DNA of 64,000 nt from Agreia sp. VKM Ac-1783 (GTDB lineage Bacteria > Actinomycetota > Actinomycetes > Actinomycetales > Microbacteriaceae). The stretch is taken from positions 434,001-498,000 of the forward strand of contig NZ_FXWI01000001.1 in the NCBI RefSeq assembly GCF_900177765.1, in the 5' to 3' direction. The notes below the pieces were generated by a model, which was given only the letters and a program-made list of their open reading frames with translations, was not told the DNA's origin and did no database searches. Every line of letters starts with the position of its first letter. Position 1 is the first letter of the stretch. Shown here in pieces: positions 26,661-34,295 of the stretch. Position numbers and translations under genes: made by a program.

Positions 26661-28250
26661 ATGAAACCCCTGCCCATGAAGACCCTCTGGCGCAATGCGA
26701 CGCTCATCGCGATGGACGATGCGAACCGCTCCCGACCGTTCCGCGGAGACCTGCTGATCGACGGCGCCCTCATCGCTGCCGTCGGCCCCGATCTCGAGGT
26801 GCCGCCGGATGCCCGGGTCGTCGACGCGCAGACCCTTCTCATCACGCCCGGATTCGTGAACGCCCACATGCACTCGTGGGAGTCGCTCTTCAGGGGAACG
26901 AGCGAGCGCCTGCCGCTCGAGCTGTGGAGTCTCGAGACCTATCCGGTCGTCGACGCGGTGCCTGTTCCCGACAGGCTCGTCCACCTGCGCACGCTGGTGG
27001 CGGGCATGGATGCGCTGCGCGGCGGCACCACGAGCCTGCTCGACGACGTCGGCGAACTGCCCGTGCAGTCGGCGGAGTCCCTGGCCGCCGTCTTCGACGC
27101 GTACGCCGAGCTCGGGATCAGGGCGACCTGCACGGGCGGCATCGCCGACGTCGCGCCGGTCGACCGGCTTCCCTTCGTGGATCGACTGCTGGCGCCCGAG
27201 CAGCTGACCGAGGCCCGCGAGGCCGCGTCGACGGGGCCGTACGTGGTGGAGAGATTCCTGCGATTCTGCCGCACCGCCTTCGACCGGCACCACGGGCGGG
27301 AATACGGACGCCTGCGCTTCGCGGTCGCCCCCAGTGCGCCGCAGCGCTCCTCCGACGAACTCATGACCGGGTCGGCCGAGCTCGCGCAGGAGTTCGGCGC
27401 GGTTCTGCATATGCACCTGCTCGAGACGAAGCTGCAGGCGATCGTGGGACAGCAGCGCTACGACGCCACCATCGTCGAGCACCTGGCCGAGCTGGGCATC
27501 CTCGACACCCCGAACCTCACGCTCGCGCACGGCATCTGGCTCACGGAGAACGACATCGAGCTGCTCGGAGCGTCGTCGGCCTCGATCGTGCACAACCCCC
27601 TCTCGAACCTCAAACTCGGTTCGGGGGTGCTGCCCTGGCGTCACCTGCACACGGAGGACGCGACCGTCGCCCTCGGCACCGACGGCACCGCGAGCAACGA
27701 TTCGCTGCGCATGCTCGAGGTCGTGAAACAGGCGGCGCTGCTGCACACCCTCACGGATCCCGACCCCACCACCTGGCCGTCGAGCGACGAGGTCCTCTGG
27801 GCTGCGACGCGCGGAGGTGCCCGGGCCACGGGACTTCCCGACACGGTCGGCGCGCTCGAGCCCGGTCGCGTCGCAGACCTCGTGGTGTTCGACCTCGAGG
27901 CGACCACGAGTTTCACCCCAGCGGGCGACACCGCACGGCAGCTTGTCTTCTCGGAGAACGGATCGTCGATCGCCGAGGTCTGGGTCGACGGCGAGCTCGT
28001 GGTGCAGGGCGGCCGGATGACCCGGGTCGACGAGGCCGCGATCCTCACCGAGTTCCGCACGCTGGCCGCGGACTACCGCAGAGAGGGCGAGCGGATGCGC
28101 GAGGCCAACGCCTGGCTGGTTCCGCTCGTCTCCGAGGTGCATCGTCGGGCATCACAGACGCCGTGGCCACTGGAGCACTCCGAGGTTCCTGCTCCAGGCC
28201 CCACTGCCTCCACCATTCCCACTCAGCACAGCGACTGGAGCACGCCATGA
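26661..28250 (+). CDS. Amidohydrolase-superfamily deaminase, SAH/MTA- or guanine-deaminase-like
   Basis: A 529-residue cytoplasmic metal-dependent hydrolase. The metal ligands are visible as NAHMHSW, HMHLLETK, LAHGIW and GTDGTASND, the pattern of the ATZ/TRZ-like and 5'-methylthioadenosine/S-adenosylhomocysteine deaminase group. A Pro/Ser/Thr-rich C-terminal tail of about 30 residues follows. ATG at 26661 (a second ATG five codons on is possible). It overlaps the VOC gene as ATGA and heads an operon with a BMP lipoprotein and a nucleoside hydrolase, so a purine or modified-nucleoside substrate is the best inference. Exact substrate unknown. Confidence 0.85.
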   Translation: MKPLPMKTLWRNATLIAMDDANRSRPFRGDLLIDGALIAAVGPDLEVPPDARVVDAQTLLITPGFVNAHMHSWESLFRGTSERLPLELWSLETYPVVDAVPVPDRLVHLRTLVAGMDALRGGTTSLLDDVGELPVQSAESLAAVFDAYAELGIRATCTGGIADVAPVDRLPFVDRLLAPEQLTEAREAASTGPYVVERFLRFCRTAFDRHHGREYGRLRFAVAPSAPQRSSDELMTGSAELAQEFGAVLHMHLLETKLQAIVGQQRYDATIVEHLAELGILDTPNLTLAHGIWLTENDIELLGASSASIVHNPLSNLKLGSGVLPWRHLHTEDATVALGTDGTASNDSLRMLEVVKQAALLHTLTDPDPTTWPSSDEVLWAATRGGARATGLPDTVGALEPGRVADLVVFDLEATTSFTPAGDTARQLVFSENGSSIAEVWVDGELVVQGGRMTRVDEAAILTEFRTLAADYRREGERMREANAWLVPLVSEVHRRASQTPWPLEHSEVPAPGPTASTIPTQHSDWSTP

Positions 28251-28963
28251 GAATCGACGACGCATGCCTCGTGATCAGCGATGTCGACGCGAGCGACGCC
28301 TACTACTCGGGGCTCGGCCTCGAGCGGCGTATGCGCAACGTGCGCTTCGCCGACTTCGTGCTCGGCACCGGCCCACGCCTCGCCATGTGGACGAGGCCGA
28401 GCATCGCCGAGACGGTCGGCCCGAGCTATCCGGCGGCACCCGGTCAGCCCTTCTCCCTCACCCTCGACCTCGAGTCCGAGGCCCTGGATCGTGCCGACGC
28501 GCGACGCGTGCTCGTCGACCCCGACGGCTTCGTTCTGCGCCTGCGCGACTCGGCCGACGGCATCCGGCGCCTGAGCGAGATCGACCTCACCGTGACGGAC
28601 CTCGACGCGACCACGGAGTTCCTGCTGCTGCTCGGCTTCGAGGTGACCGACCGGGCCGAGGGTGCCCGCGTCTTCTCCGCGGGCGAGGTCACCCTCACGC
28701 TCTACGAGGGCGGCACGCACCTGCAGTCGCCGCTCGCCCAGGCGTCGGAGCTCGACCTCGCGCCGTCGACCGGGCACCTGATGCTCGCGATCGAACTCTC
28801 CACAGGAGAGCAGGTCGACGAGCTCTACCGCGCGCTGCTCGAGCGGGGCCTCGAGGCGAGCGGTCCGCCGGCGGTGTTCCAGTGGGGCGCGCGATCGACG
28901 TACTTCCTCGATGCCGACGGCTACATCTGGGAGATCTACGCCTGGGTGGAGACTCCGCGATGA
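28247..28963 (+). CDS. VOC (glyoxalase/dioxygenase-fold) family protein with two modules
   Basis: A 238-residue protein with two vicinal-oxygen-chelate modules: the first starts ACLVISDVDASDAYYSGLG, the second DLTVTDLDATTEFLLLLGFE and ends YFLDADGYIWEIYAW, the classical C-terminal VOC strand with a metal-type Glu. The function is unknown; ring cleavage, lyase or binding roles occur in the family. It is translationally coupled to the amidohydrolase (ATGA overlap), which suggests it acts on the same pathway. Confidence 0.82.
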   Translation: MRIDDACLVISDVDASDAYYSGLGLERRMRNVRFADFVLGTGPRLAMWTRPSIAETVGPSYPAAPGQPFSLTLDLESEALDRADARRVLVDPDGFVLRLRDSADGIRRLSEIDLTVTDLDATTEFLLLLGFEVTDRAEGARVFSAGEVTLTLYEGGTHLQSPLAQASELDLAPSTGHLMLAIELSTGEQVDELYRALLERGLEASGPPAVFQWGARSTYFLDADGYIWEIYAWVETPR

Positions 28964-29109
28964 TCGGGCAGCCCGGCGGGGATCGCGGTCGCGGGCCGCC
29001 GCCACGCCCCGACCCCCGCGACGCGACCCGTCGCATCCACAAGCCTCACCCGCCGCATCCGGCTCCCGTTTCGCACCATCCGACACACCGCATTCCTGGA
29101 GGATCACCC

Positions 29110-30195
29110 ATGGCTTCATTCACCACCCGTCGCGGCCGCGCCGCCGCCGGTGCAGCCGCCCTCGCGCTCGGCTCGCTGCTTCTCGTCAGCTGCTCGTCGG
29201 CCCCCGCCGAATCCGATTCGACGGATGCGGCGGCCGGCGACTTCCTGCCCTGCATCGTCTCCGACGAGGGCGGCTTCGACGACAAGTCGTTCAACGCGCT
29301 CGGCCTGCGGGGCGTGACCGACGCCGCCGACGCGCTCGGCACCGACCACATCAAGGTCGAGTCCGCCTCCGAGGGCGACTACGCTCCGAACATCCAGAAC
29401 CTGGTCGACCAGGGCTGCACCGTGGTCGTCGCGGCGGGGTACCTGCTGGCCGCGGCCACGGAGGAGTCGGCGAAGGCCAACCCCGATGTCGACTTCATCA
29501 TCATCGACGACAACTCGATCGACCTGCCGAACGTGAAGGGGGTCCTCTTCGACACCTCCCAGTCGGGCTACCTCGTGGGCTACGCGGCCGCGAGCTACTC
29601 GAAGTCGGGCATGGTCGGCACGTTCGGCGGAGCCCAGATCCCGCCGGTGACGCTGTACATGGACGGATTCGCGCTGGGCGTGGCCCGCTACAACGAGGAC
29701 AAGGGCACCGACGTGAAGGTGCTGGGCTGGGACTTCGACACGCAGGAGGGGTCGTTCACGGGCAACTTCTCCGACATCAATGCCGCCAAGGTCCTCTCCG
29801 AAGGCCTCATCCAGCAGGGTGCCGATGTGATCCTGCCCGTGGGCGGCCCGATCTACCAGGGAACGGCCGAGGCCATCCGCGACTCTTCGGCGCCGGTCGC
29901 CTTGCTGGGCGTCGACACCGACATGTACACCAGCGCGCCGGAGTACTCCGACCTGTTCCTCACCTCGATCGCCCGTGACATGCCGCTGTCGATCGCGACC
30001 GTGATCGAGGACACCGAGGCCGGTGACTTCTCGAAGGAGACGTACATCGGAACGCTGGCCAACGGGGGAGTGGCGATCTCGCCGTTCCACGATTACGAGG
30101 CGAAGGTCGACCCGGCGCTCGCCGACGAGATCGAGGCCCTGCGGGTGCAGATCGTCGATGGCGGCATCACCGTCGACAGCCCGTCGGTTCCGTAA
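29110..30195 (+). CDS. BMP/PnrA family nucleoside-binding lipoprotein 3
   Basis: A 361-residue binding lipoprotein with lipobox LLVSC (Cys near residue 27), GGFDDKSFNALGLRGV, DVDFIIIDDNSIDLPNVKG, GGAQIPPVTLYMDGFALG and GADVILPVGGPIYQGTA. It is closer to lipoprotein 2 than to 1 by eye, but the ligand-loop NQ is replaced by NA-L. ATG at 29110 with ggagga upstream; the frame is open upstream without homology. It lies inside the amidohydrolase/nucleoside-hydrolase operon without permeases of its own, so it probably shares the ABC transporter at 20.3-24.4 kb. Confidence 0.92.
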   Translation: MASFTTRRGRAAAGAAALALGSLLLVSCSSAPAESDSTDAAAGDFLPCIVSDEGGFDDKSFNALGLRGVTDAADALGTDHIKVESASEGDYAPNIQNLVDQGCTVVVAAGYLLAAATEESAKANPDVDFIIIDDNSIDLPNVKGVLFDTSQSGYLVGYAAASYSKSGMVGTFGGAQIPPVTLYMDGFALGVARYNEDKGTDVKVLGWDFDTQEGSFTGNFSDINAAKVLSEGLIQQGADVILPVGGPIYQGTAEAIRDSSAPVALLGVDTDMYTSAPEYSDLFLTSIARDMPLSIATVIEDTEAGDFSKETYIGTLANGGVAISPFHDYEAKVDPALADEIEALRVQIVDGGITVDSPSVP

Positions 30196-30206
30196 CGCGC
30201 CGTCTC

Positions 30207-30246
30207 CGTTCCCTGAGCCTGTCGAAGAGGGCAGGCTCAGGGAACG
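30207..30246 (+). repeat. Dispersed palindrome with gttccctgagc core (copy 2)
   Basis: Perfect 15-bp arms, cgttccctgagcctg (30207-30221) and caggctcagggaacg (30232-30246), with a 10-base loop. It follows the binding-protein stop by 11 bp and precedes a nucleoside hydrolase gene, so it probably stabilises or partly terminates the lipoprotein mRNA. Same core as the element at 24869-24893. Confidence 0.75.
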
Positions 30247-30284
30247 CCACCCATCCCGCCTGTCCCGCCGAAAGGACCAGTCCC

Positions 30285-31223
30285 ATGAGGCCGACCATCA
30301 TCATCACCGATCCCGGCCAGGAGCAGGCCGCGGCCCTCATGGCGATCCTCGCGGCGCCCGAGGAGTTCGACGTGCTCGGAATCGTCGCTGGCGCGGGCAA
30401 TACGACGCTCGACCACACGGTGCGCAACATCCTGCAGGTGGTCGAGCTCACCGGGCGCACGGGCATCCGGGTCTACCGCGGGGCGCCGCGCCCCCTCGTG
30501 CGCGAGCTCGTCACGGCGGCGCACGTGCACGGGGCCACAGGCATGGACGGCTACGAACTGCCCCGGCCACGTCTCGAGGCCGAAGATGAAGCGGGTGTCG
30601 CGGCGATCATCCGGATGCTGCGGGCCGCTCCGCCCGAATCGGTGACGGTCCTGCAGATGTGCAACATGACGACGCTCGCGGTGGCCCTGATCGAGGCGCC
30701 CGACATCGCCGCGTCGATCAAGCAGATCGTTATGATGGCGGGCGCCTACTTCGAGGTCGGCAACATCACGCCCACTGCGGAGTTCAACATCTACGTCGAC
30801 CCGCACGCGGCCGATGTCGTGCTCTCCTCGGGCATCCCCATCGCCATGCTGCCGCTCGACGTCACGCATCAGCTGCGCAACACCCGCGAGAGGCTCGACC
30901 GCTTCGCGGCTCTCGGGAACCGCTGCGGCCAGGTCATCGAGCGCCTGCTCACGTTCTCGGAGACCTTCGATCTCGACAAGTACGGCTGGGAGGGGGCGCC
31001 ACTGCACGGGCCGGTCGTTCCGCTGTACTGCCTGTACCCGGAACTCTTCTCGGGACGCCTCATCAATGCGCGGGTGGAGATCTCGAGCGAGCTCACCATG
31101 GGCATGCTCGCGGCCGACTGGTGGCAGATCACCGAGCTGCCGCGCAACATCACCTACCTGCGCGACGTCGACGCAGACGCGTTCTACGACCGTCTGCTGG
31201 CCCTCATCGCGCGCCTTCCGTAG
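30285..31223 (+). CDS. Nucleoside hydrolase-like protein with degenerate metal site
   Basis: A 312-residue member of the inosine-uridine nucleoside N-ribohydrolase fold. Fold and ribose-site motifs are kept (AEFNIYVDPHAADVVL, GNTTLDHTVRN), but the calcium-site motif DxDPGxDDA is changed to TDPGQEQAA and the C-terminal HDPCA motif is changed to LHGPVVP. Of the expected metal Asp residues only the first remains. The neighbour at 31318-32286 has all of them. This protein may bind nucleoside without hydrolysing it, use another mechanism, or have a different substrate. It follows the BMP lipoprotein in the operon; aaagga upstream serves as ribosome-binding site. Confidence 0.85.
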   Translation: MRPTIIITDPGQEQAAALMAILAAPEEFDVLGIVAGAGNTTLDHTVRNILQVVELTGRTGIRVYRGAPRPLVRELVTAAHVHGATGMDGYELPRPRLEAEDEAGVAAIIRMLRAAPPESVTVLQMCNMTTLAVALIEAPDIAASIKQIVMMAGAYFEVGNITPTAEFNIYVDPHAADVVLSSGIPIAMLPLDVTHQLRNTRERLDRFAALGNRCGQVIERLLTFSETFDLDKYGWEGAPLHGPVVPLYCLYPELFSGRLINARVEISSELTMGMLAADWWQITELPRNITYLRDVDADAFYDRLLALIARLP

Positions 31224-31230
31224 CAACCCC

Positions 31231-31331
31231 GCGCTGATCGAGTAGCCGCACGACGAAGGAGTTGGCGTATCGAGGTCACCACCCGACGCAGGTGGTCTCG
31301 ATACGGTCGCGAGCAACCTACTCGACCGGCG
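31231..31331 (+). repeat. REP-like element A, copy 2
   Basis: Starts gcgctgatcgagtagccg, has cgtatcgaggtcacc and ggtggtctcgatacgg in the middle, and ends ctactcgaccggcg. It lies between convergent nucleoside hydrolase genes and overlaps the last codons and stop of the minus-strand one (TAG on the minus strand at 31318-31320). Confidence 0.8.
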
Positions 31332-32286
31332 CAGTGTGGACGGGCGTGGGCTCTCCGATGCGGCGGAGGGCGTCTTCGATGAGGGCCCAGAACTTCTCGG
31401 TGTCGAGGTCGACCGCCACCTGCGTCGTGCAGTCATCCGGCGCTGGAAAGCGGAAGTCGGCCACGGTCATGCCGAGAGTCAGAGTGCCCGTGAGCTCGAC
31501 GTCGAGCGGCGTCTTTCTCACGGTCATGACGCTGGGGTCGATGACGTAGGCCACCGCACACGGGTCGTGTACCGGTGGATGCGTGAAGCCCTGCGCTTCG
31601 AGATAGGTGCTGGCGAAGAAGTCGAGCAGCTCGCCGACGAAGCGCGACGGTGTGGTGTCGATTGCTGCGATTCGTGCGCGCACGTCGGGGGTGGCGAGCG
31701 CCTGATGGGTCAGATCGAGGCCCACCATGGTGAGCGGCCACGACTCGTTGAAGACGATGTGGGCGGCCTCGGGGTCGATGATGATGTTGAATTCTGCGGT
31801 CGCCGACCAGTTTCCGACGTGAAAGCCGCCGCCCATCAGAACGACCTCTCTTACGCGCGAGACGATGCGTGGTTCCTTGCGCGCGGCCAGAGCGATGTTC
31901 GTGAGCCCTCCCGTGGGCACCAGCGTGATCTCGCCGGGCTCGCTCGCCATGATGGTGTCGATGATCAGATCGACCGCGTGGCGACCGTCGAGTTCTCGGG
32001 TCGAATCGGGAAGCGCGGGGCCGTCCATACCGGATTCGCCGTGGATGTCGGGCGCCACCTCGATGTTGCGTACGAGCGGTCTCGGGCATCCGGCGGCGAA
32101 CGGAACACCGACGATGCCGGCGATCTCGGCCACTGCCAGGGCGTTCCTCGTGACCTTCTCAAGCGTCTGGTTGCCCACCACGGTGGTCACGGCCAGCAGG
32201 TCGATCTCTGGGTTGCCGTGTGCCAGCAGAATGGCGATGGCATCGTCGTGACCGGGGTCGCAGTCGAGAATGATCTTGCGCGGCAT
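31318..32286 (-). CDS. Inosine-uridine type nucleoside hydrolase
   Basis: A 322-residue N-ribohydrolase cleaving ribonucleosides to base and ribose. The calcium motif LDCDPGHDDAIAILLAHG, the threonine/main-chain region PTGGLTNIALAA, AEFNIIIDPEAAHI and the catalytic VHDPCAVAYVIDP are all intact. ATG at 32286. Its final codons and stop come from a REP-like element. It diverges from an SAHH-like gene across a 29-bp AT-rich palindrome, so both are probably controlled by one repressor, most simply the IclR protein encoded at 33.5 kb. Confidence 0.93.
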   Translation of the reverse strand: MPRKIILDCDPGHDDAIAILLAHGNPEIDLLAVTTVVGNQTLEKVTRNALAVAEIAGIVGVPFAAGCPRPLVRNIEVAPDIHGESGMDGPALPDSTRELDGRHAVDLIIDTIMASEPGEITLVPTGGLTNIALAARKEPRIVSRVREVVLMGGGFHVGNWSATAEFNIIIDPEAAHIVFNESWPLTMVGLDLTHQALATPDVRARIAAIDTTPSRFVGELLDFFASTYLEAQGFTHPPVHDPCAVAYVIDPSVMTVRKTPLDVELTGTLTLGMTVADFRFPAPDDCTTQVAVDLDTEKFWALIEDALRRIGEPTPVHTAPVE

Positions 32287-32311
32287 GGGTGCTCCTGACG
32301 TCGTGAGAAAA

Positions 32312-32340
32312 GCATATATGAAAGTGACATTCATATATGC
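32312..32340. promoter_or_regulatory. Palindromic operator between divergent nucleoside genes
   Basis: gcatatatgaa (32312-32322) and ttcatatatgc (32330-32340) are perfect 11-bp inverted arms with a 7-base centre. The site is strikingly AT-rich for this genome and each arm overlaps a possible -10 (TATATG) for one of the divergent genes. It has the size and place of a dimeric repressor site; the IclR gene two genes away is the likely partner. Confidence 0.75.
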
Positions 32341-32352
32341 AACACTGAAGTC

Positions 32353-33528
32353 ATGACAGCACTCATCGATTCAGCCGCCGCCCGCGTCGAGTGGATCAGG
32401 TCTCGCATGCGACTCCTCGCTGCGGTTCGGGAGACGTTCGCCGCGACCAGACCCTTCGAGGGCCACCGCATCGGTATGTCGCTGCACATCGAGCCCAAGA
32501 CCGCTGTGCTGCTCGAGACCCTTGCCGCCGGTGGCGCCGAGATCGTCGGAACCGGAAACCACGGATCGACGCAAGACGACGTCGTCGCCTACCTGCGCAA
32601 CCAGGGCATGACGCTGTTCGGACGTCGCGACGACTCCCTCGACGAGCATCACACGAACGTGGCCGCCGTGCTCGACGCGACCCCGGACATCCTGCTCGAC
32701 AACGGCGCCGACCTCGCGGCCGGCATCGTGAGTCGGGGCGCGGGGCAGACGCTGATCGGTGGAACCGAGGAGACGACGTCGGGCGGCGACAGATTGCGGT
32801 CCGAGCTTCTGGGTCAGGTGCCGTTCCCGGTGATTGTGATCAACGACAGCCTGCTGAAGCAGCTCGGCGAGAACAAGCACGCCGTGGGTCAGTCGGTCGT
32901 CGAGAGCTTCATGCGCATCACGAACCTCATGATTCCCGGTCGCCGCTTCGTGGTTGTCGGATACGGGTGGTGCGGCCGCGGCGTCGCACAGTACCTGCGC
33001 GCGCTCGGCGGCAAGGTGGCCGTGGCCGAGGTCGACGAACTGAAAGCGTTTGAGGCGGCCCTCGACGGATTCCGCGTCGATACCGCCGACGGACTGGCCG
33101 AATGGGGCGAGGTATTCATCACCGCCACGGGCCGCGCGAACGTGCTCACCATGTCGGCGATCGAGCGCATGGGCGCCGGCGCGATTCTCGCCAACTGCGG
33201 ACACTTCCCGTGGGAGATCGACACGGCGTCACTGCGTACGGCTGCGACCTCGACCCGGGCCATCGACGACACGATCGAGCGCATCGATCTGCCGAACGGG
33301 CGCCATGTGATCCTCCTCGCCGGCGGCCGCATGTTCAACCTCGCGGGCACGGCACCGAAGGGCAACTCCCTCGACTCCATGGATCTCGGCTTCCTGTTGC
33401 AGGTGCTCTCGCTCGAGAGAGTGGCGACGGGGGCGAGCACGCTGGTCGCCGGAGCCCAGCCCGTTCCCGACGACCTCGAGCGCGAGATCGCTCGACGTAT
33501 GGTCGCCGCCATGGGAGCGAGTCTCTAG
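32353..33528 (+). CDS. S-adenosylhomocysteinase-family protein, short (Thermotoga/archaeal) type
   Basis: A 391-residue protein aligned over its length with S-adenosyl/inosyl-homocysteine hydrolases: LHIEPKTAVLLETL, STQDDVVAYL, LLDNGADLAAGI, GGTEETTSGGDRL, VINDSLLKQLGENKH, VVVGYGWCGRGVAQYLRAL (NAD site) and ANCGHFPWEID. It lacks about 90 residues relative to the long bacterial AhcY. Key departures are DD to DN in the LLDNGAD motif and Asp to Glu at the NDSxxKxxxD position. The SAM-cycle role is therefore uncertain; a role on S-inosylhomocysteine or a related thioether nucleoside fits the nucleoside context. Diverges from nucleoside hydrolase and precedes iclR by 2 bp. Confidence 0.82.
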   Translation: MTALIDSAAARVEWIRSRMRLLAAVRETFAATRPFEGHRIGMSLHIEPKTAVLLETLAAGGAEIVGTGNHGSTQDDVVAYLRNQGMTLFGRRDDSLDEHHTNVAAVLDATPDILLDNGADLAAGIVSRGAGQTLIGGTEETTSGGDRLRSELLGQVPFPVIVINDSLLKQLGENKHAVGQSVVESFMRITNLMIPGRRFVVVGYGWCGRGVAQYLRALGGKVAVAEVDELKAFEAALDGFRVDTADGLAEWGEVFITATGRANVLTMSAIERMGAGAILANCGHFPWEIDTASLRTAATSTRAIDDTIERIDLPNGRHVILLAGGRMFNLAGTAPKGNSLDSMDLGFLLQVLSLERVATGASTLVAGAQPVPDDLEREIARRMVAAMGASL

Positions 33529-33530
33529 TC

Positions 33531-34286
33531 GTGACAGAACCACGAGTGTCGACCGCCTCGACGCGGGCTGCCTCGGCCGATACCGAGTACGCCGCCCCCG
33601 CGCTCGACAAGGGGCTCGACATTCTCGAGCTCCTCTCGGCGACGAGCGGGGGACTGAGTCAGGCCCAGATCGCATCCGGTGTGGGGCGAAGCGTCAGTCA
33701 GATCTTCCGTGTGCTGAGCACGCTCGAGCGGCGCGGCTACGTGCACCGAGACTCTCAGACGGGGCTCTATGTCCTGTCGTTGCGGCTGTTCGATCTTGCC
33801 CACCGTCACGATCCTCTGCGAGGCCTGCTCCAGGCATCCGCCGGGCCGATGCGCGCGCTGGCCGACGCGGCCGAGCAGTCGTGCAGCCTCAGCGTCGAAG
33901 ACGCCGGCCTCTCTCGCGTCGTCGCGCAGGTCGAGAGCCCCGGCGACTTCGGGTTCCGGGTGCGGGTGGGTGCGCTGTTTCCTCTCGACGACAGCGCGAC
34001 GGGCGAGGTGCTGCGCGCGTTCCGCTCGAGTGACCCGGATGCGCACGAGCCCGCCCTGCGGACGGTTCGCGACGCGGGGTACGTCGAGCGCGGCGACGCG
34101 ATTCACGCCGGCGTGATCGACATCGTCTTTCCTGTGTTGCGTGCCGACGGCACGGCAGTCGCCGCGTTGACCGTTCCCTATGTCAAGACGCGGAGGAGCG
34201 TGCTCAGCGCCGACGAGGTTCTCCGGCTCGCCCGGCACACGGCCTCGCAGATCTCGGGCAGCCTGTTCCCTGCATCGACGCCGTAG
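33531..34286 (+). CDS. IclR family transcriptional regulator
   Basis: A 251-residue regulator. The N-terminal winged helix (residues ~25-80) reads LDKGLDILELLSATSGGLSQ, ASGVGRSVSQIFRVLSTLE and ends GLYVLS; the C-terminal effector domain runs to residue 245. IclR proteins bind palindromes and respond to small carbon metabolites. GTG at 33531, two bases after the SAHH-like stop. It probably controls the divergent promoters at 32.3 kb. Its TAG stop is the first half of the -10 box of the next gene. Confidence 0.9.
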   Translation: MTEPRVSTASTRAASADTEYAAPALDKGLDILELLSATSGGLSQAQIASGVGRSVSQIFRVLSTLERRGYVHRDSQTGLYVLSLRLFDLAHRHDPLRGLLQASAGPMRALADAAEQSCSLSVEDAGLSRVVAQVESPGDFGFRVRVGALFPLDDSATGEVLRAFRSSDPDAHEPALRTVRDAGYVERGDAIHAGVIDIVFPVLRADGTAVAALTVPYVKTRRSVLSADEVLRLARHTASQISGSLFPASTP

Positions 34287-34289
34287 GCT
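34284..34289 (+). promoter_or_regulatory. -10 box TAGGCT of add, overlapping the iclR stop codon
   Basis: TAGGCT begins with the iclR stop TAG and ends 6 nt before the add ATG at 34296; a leaderless promoter independent of the iclR transcript. Confidence 0.5.
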
Positions 34290-34295
34290 GATGCC

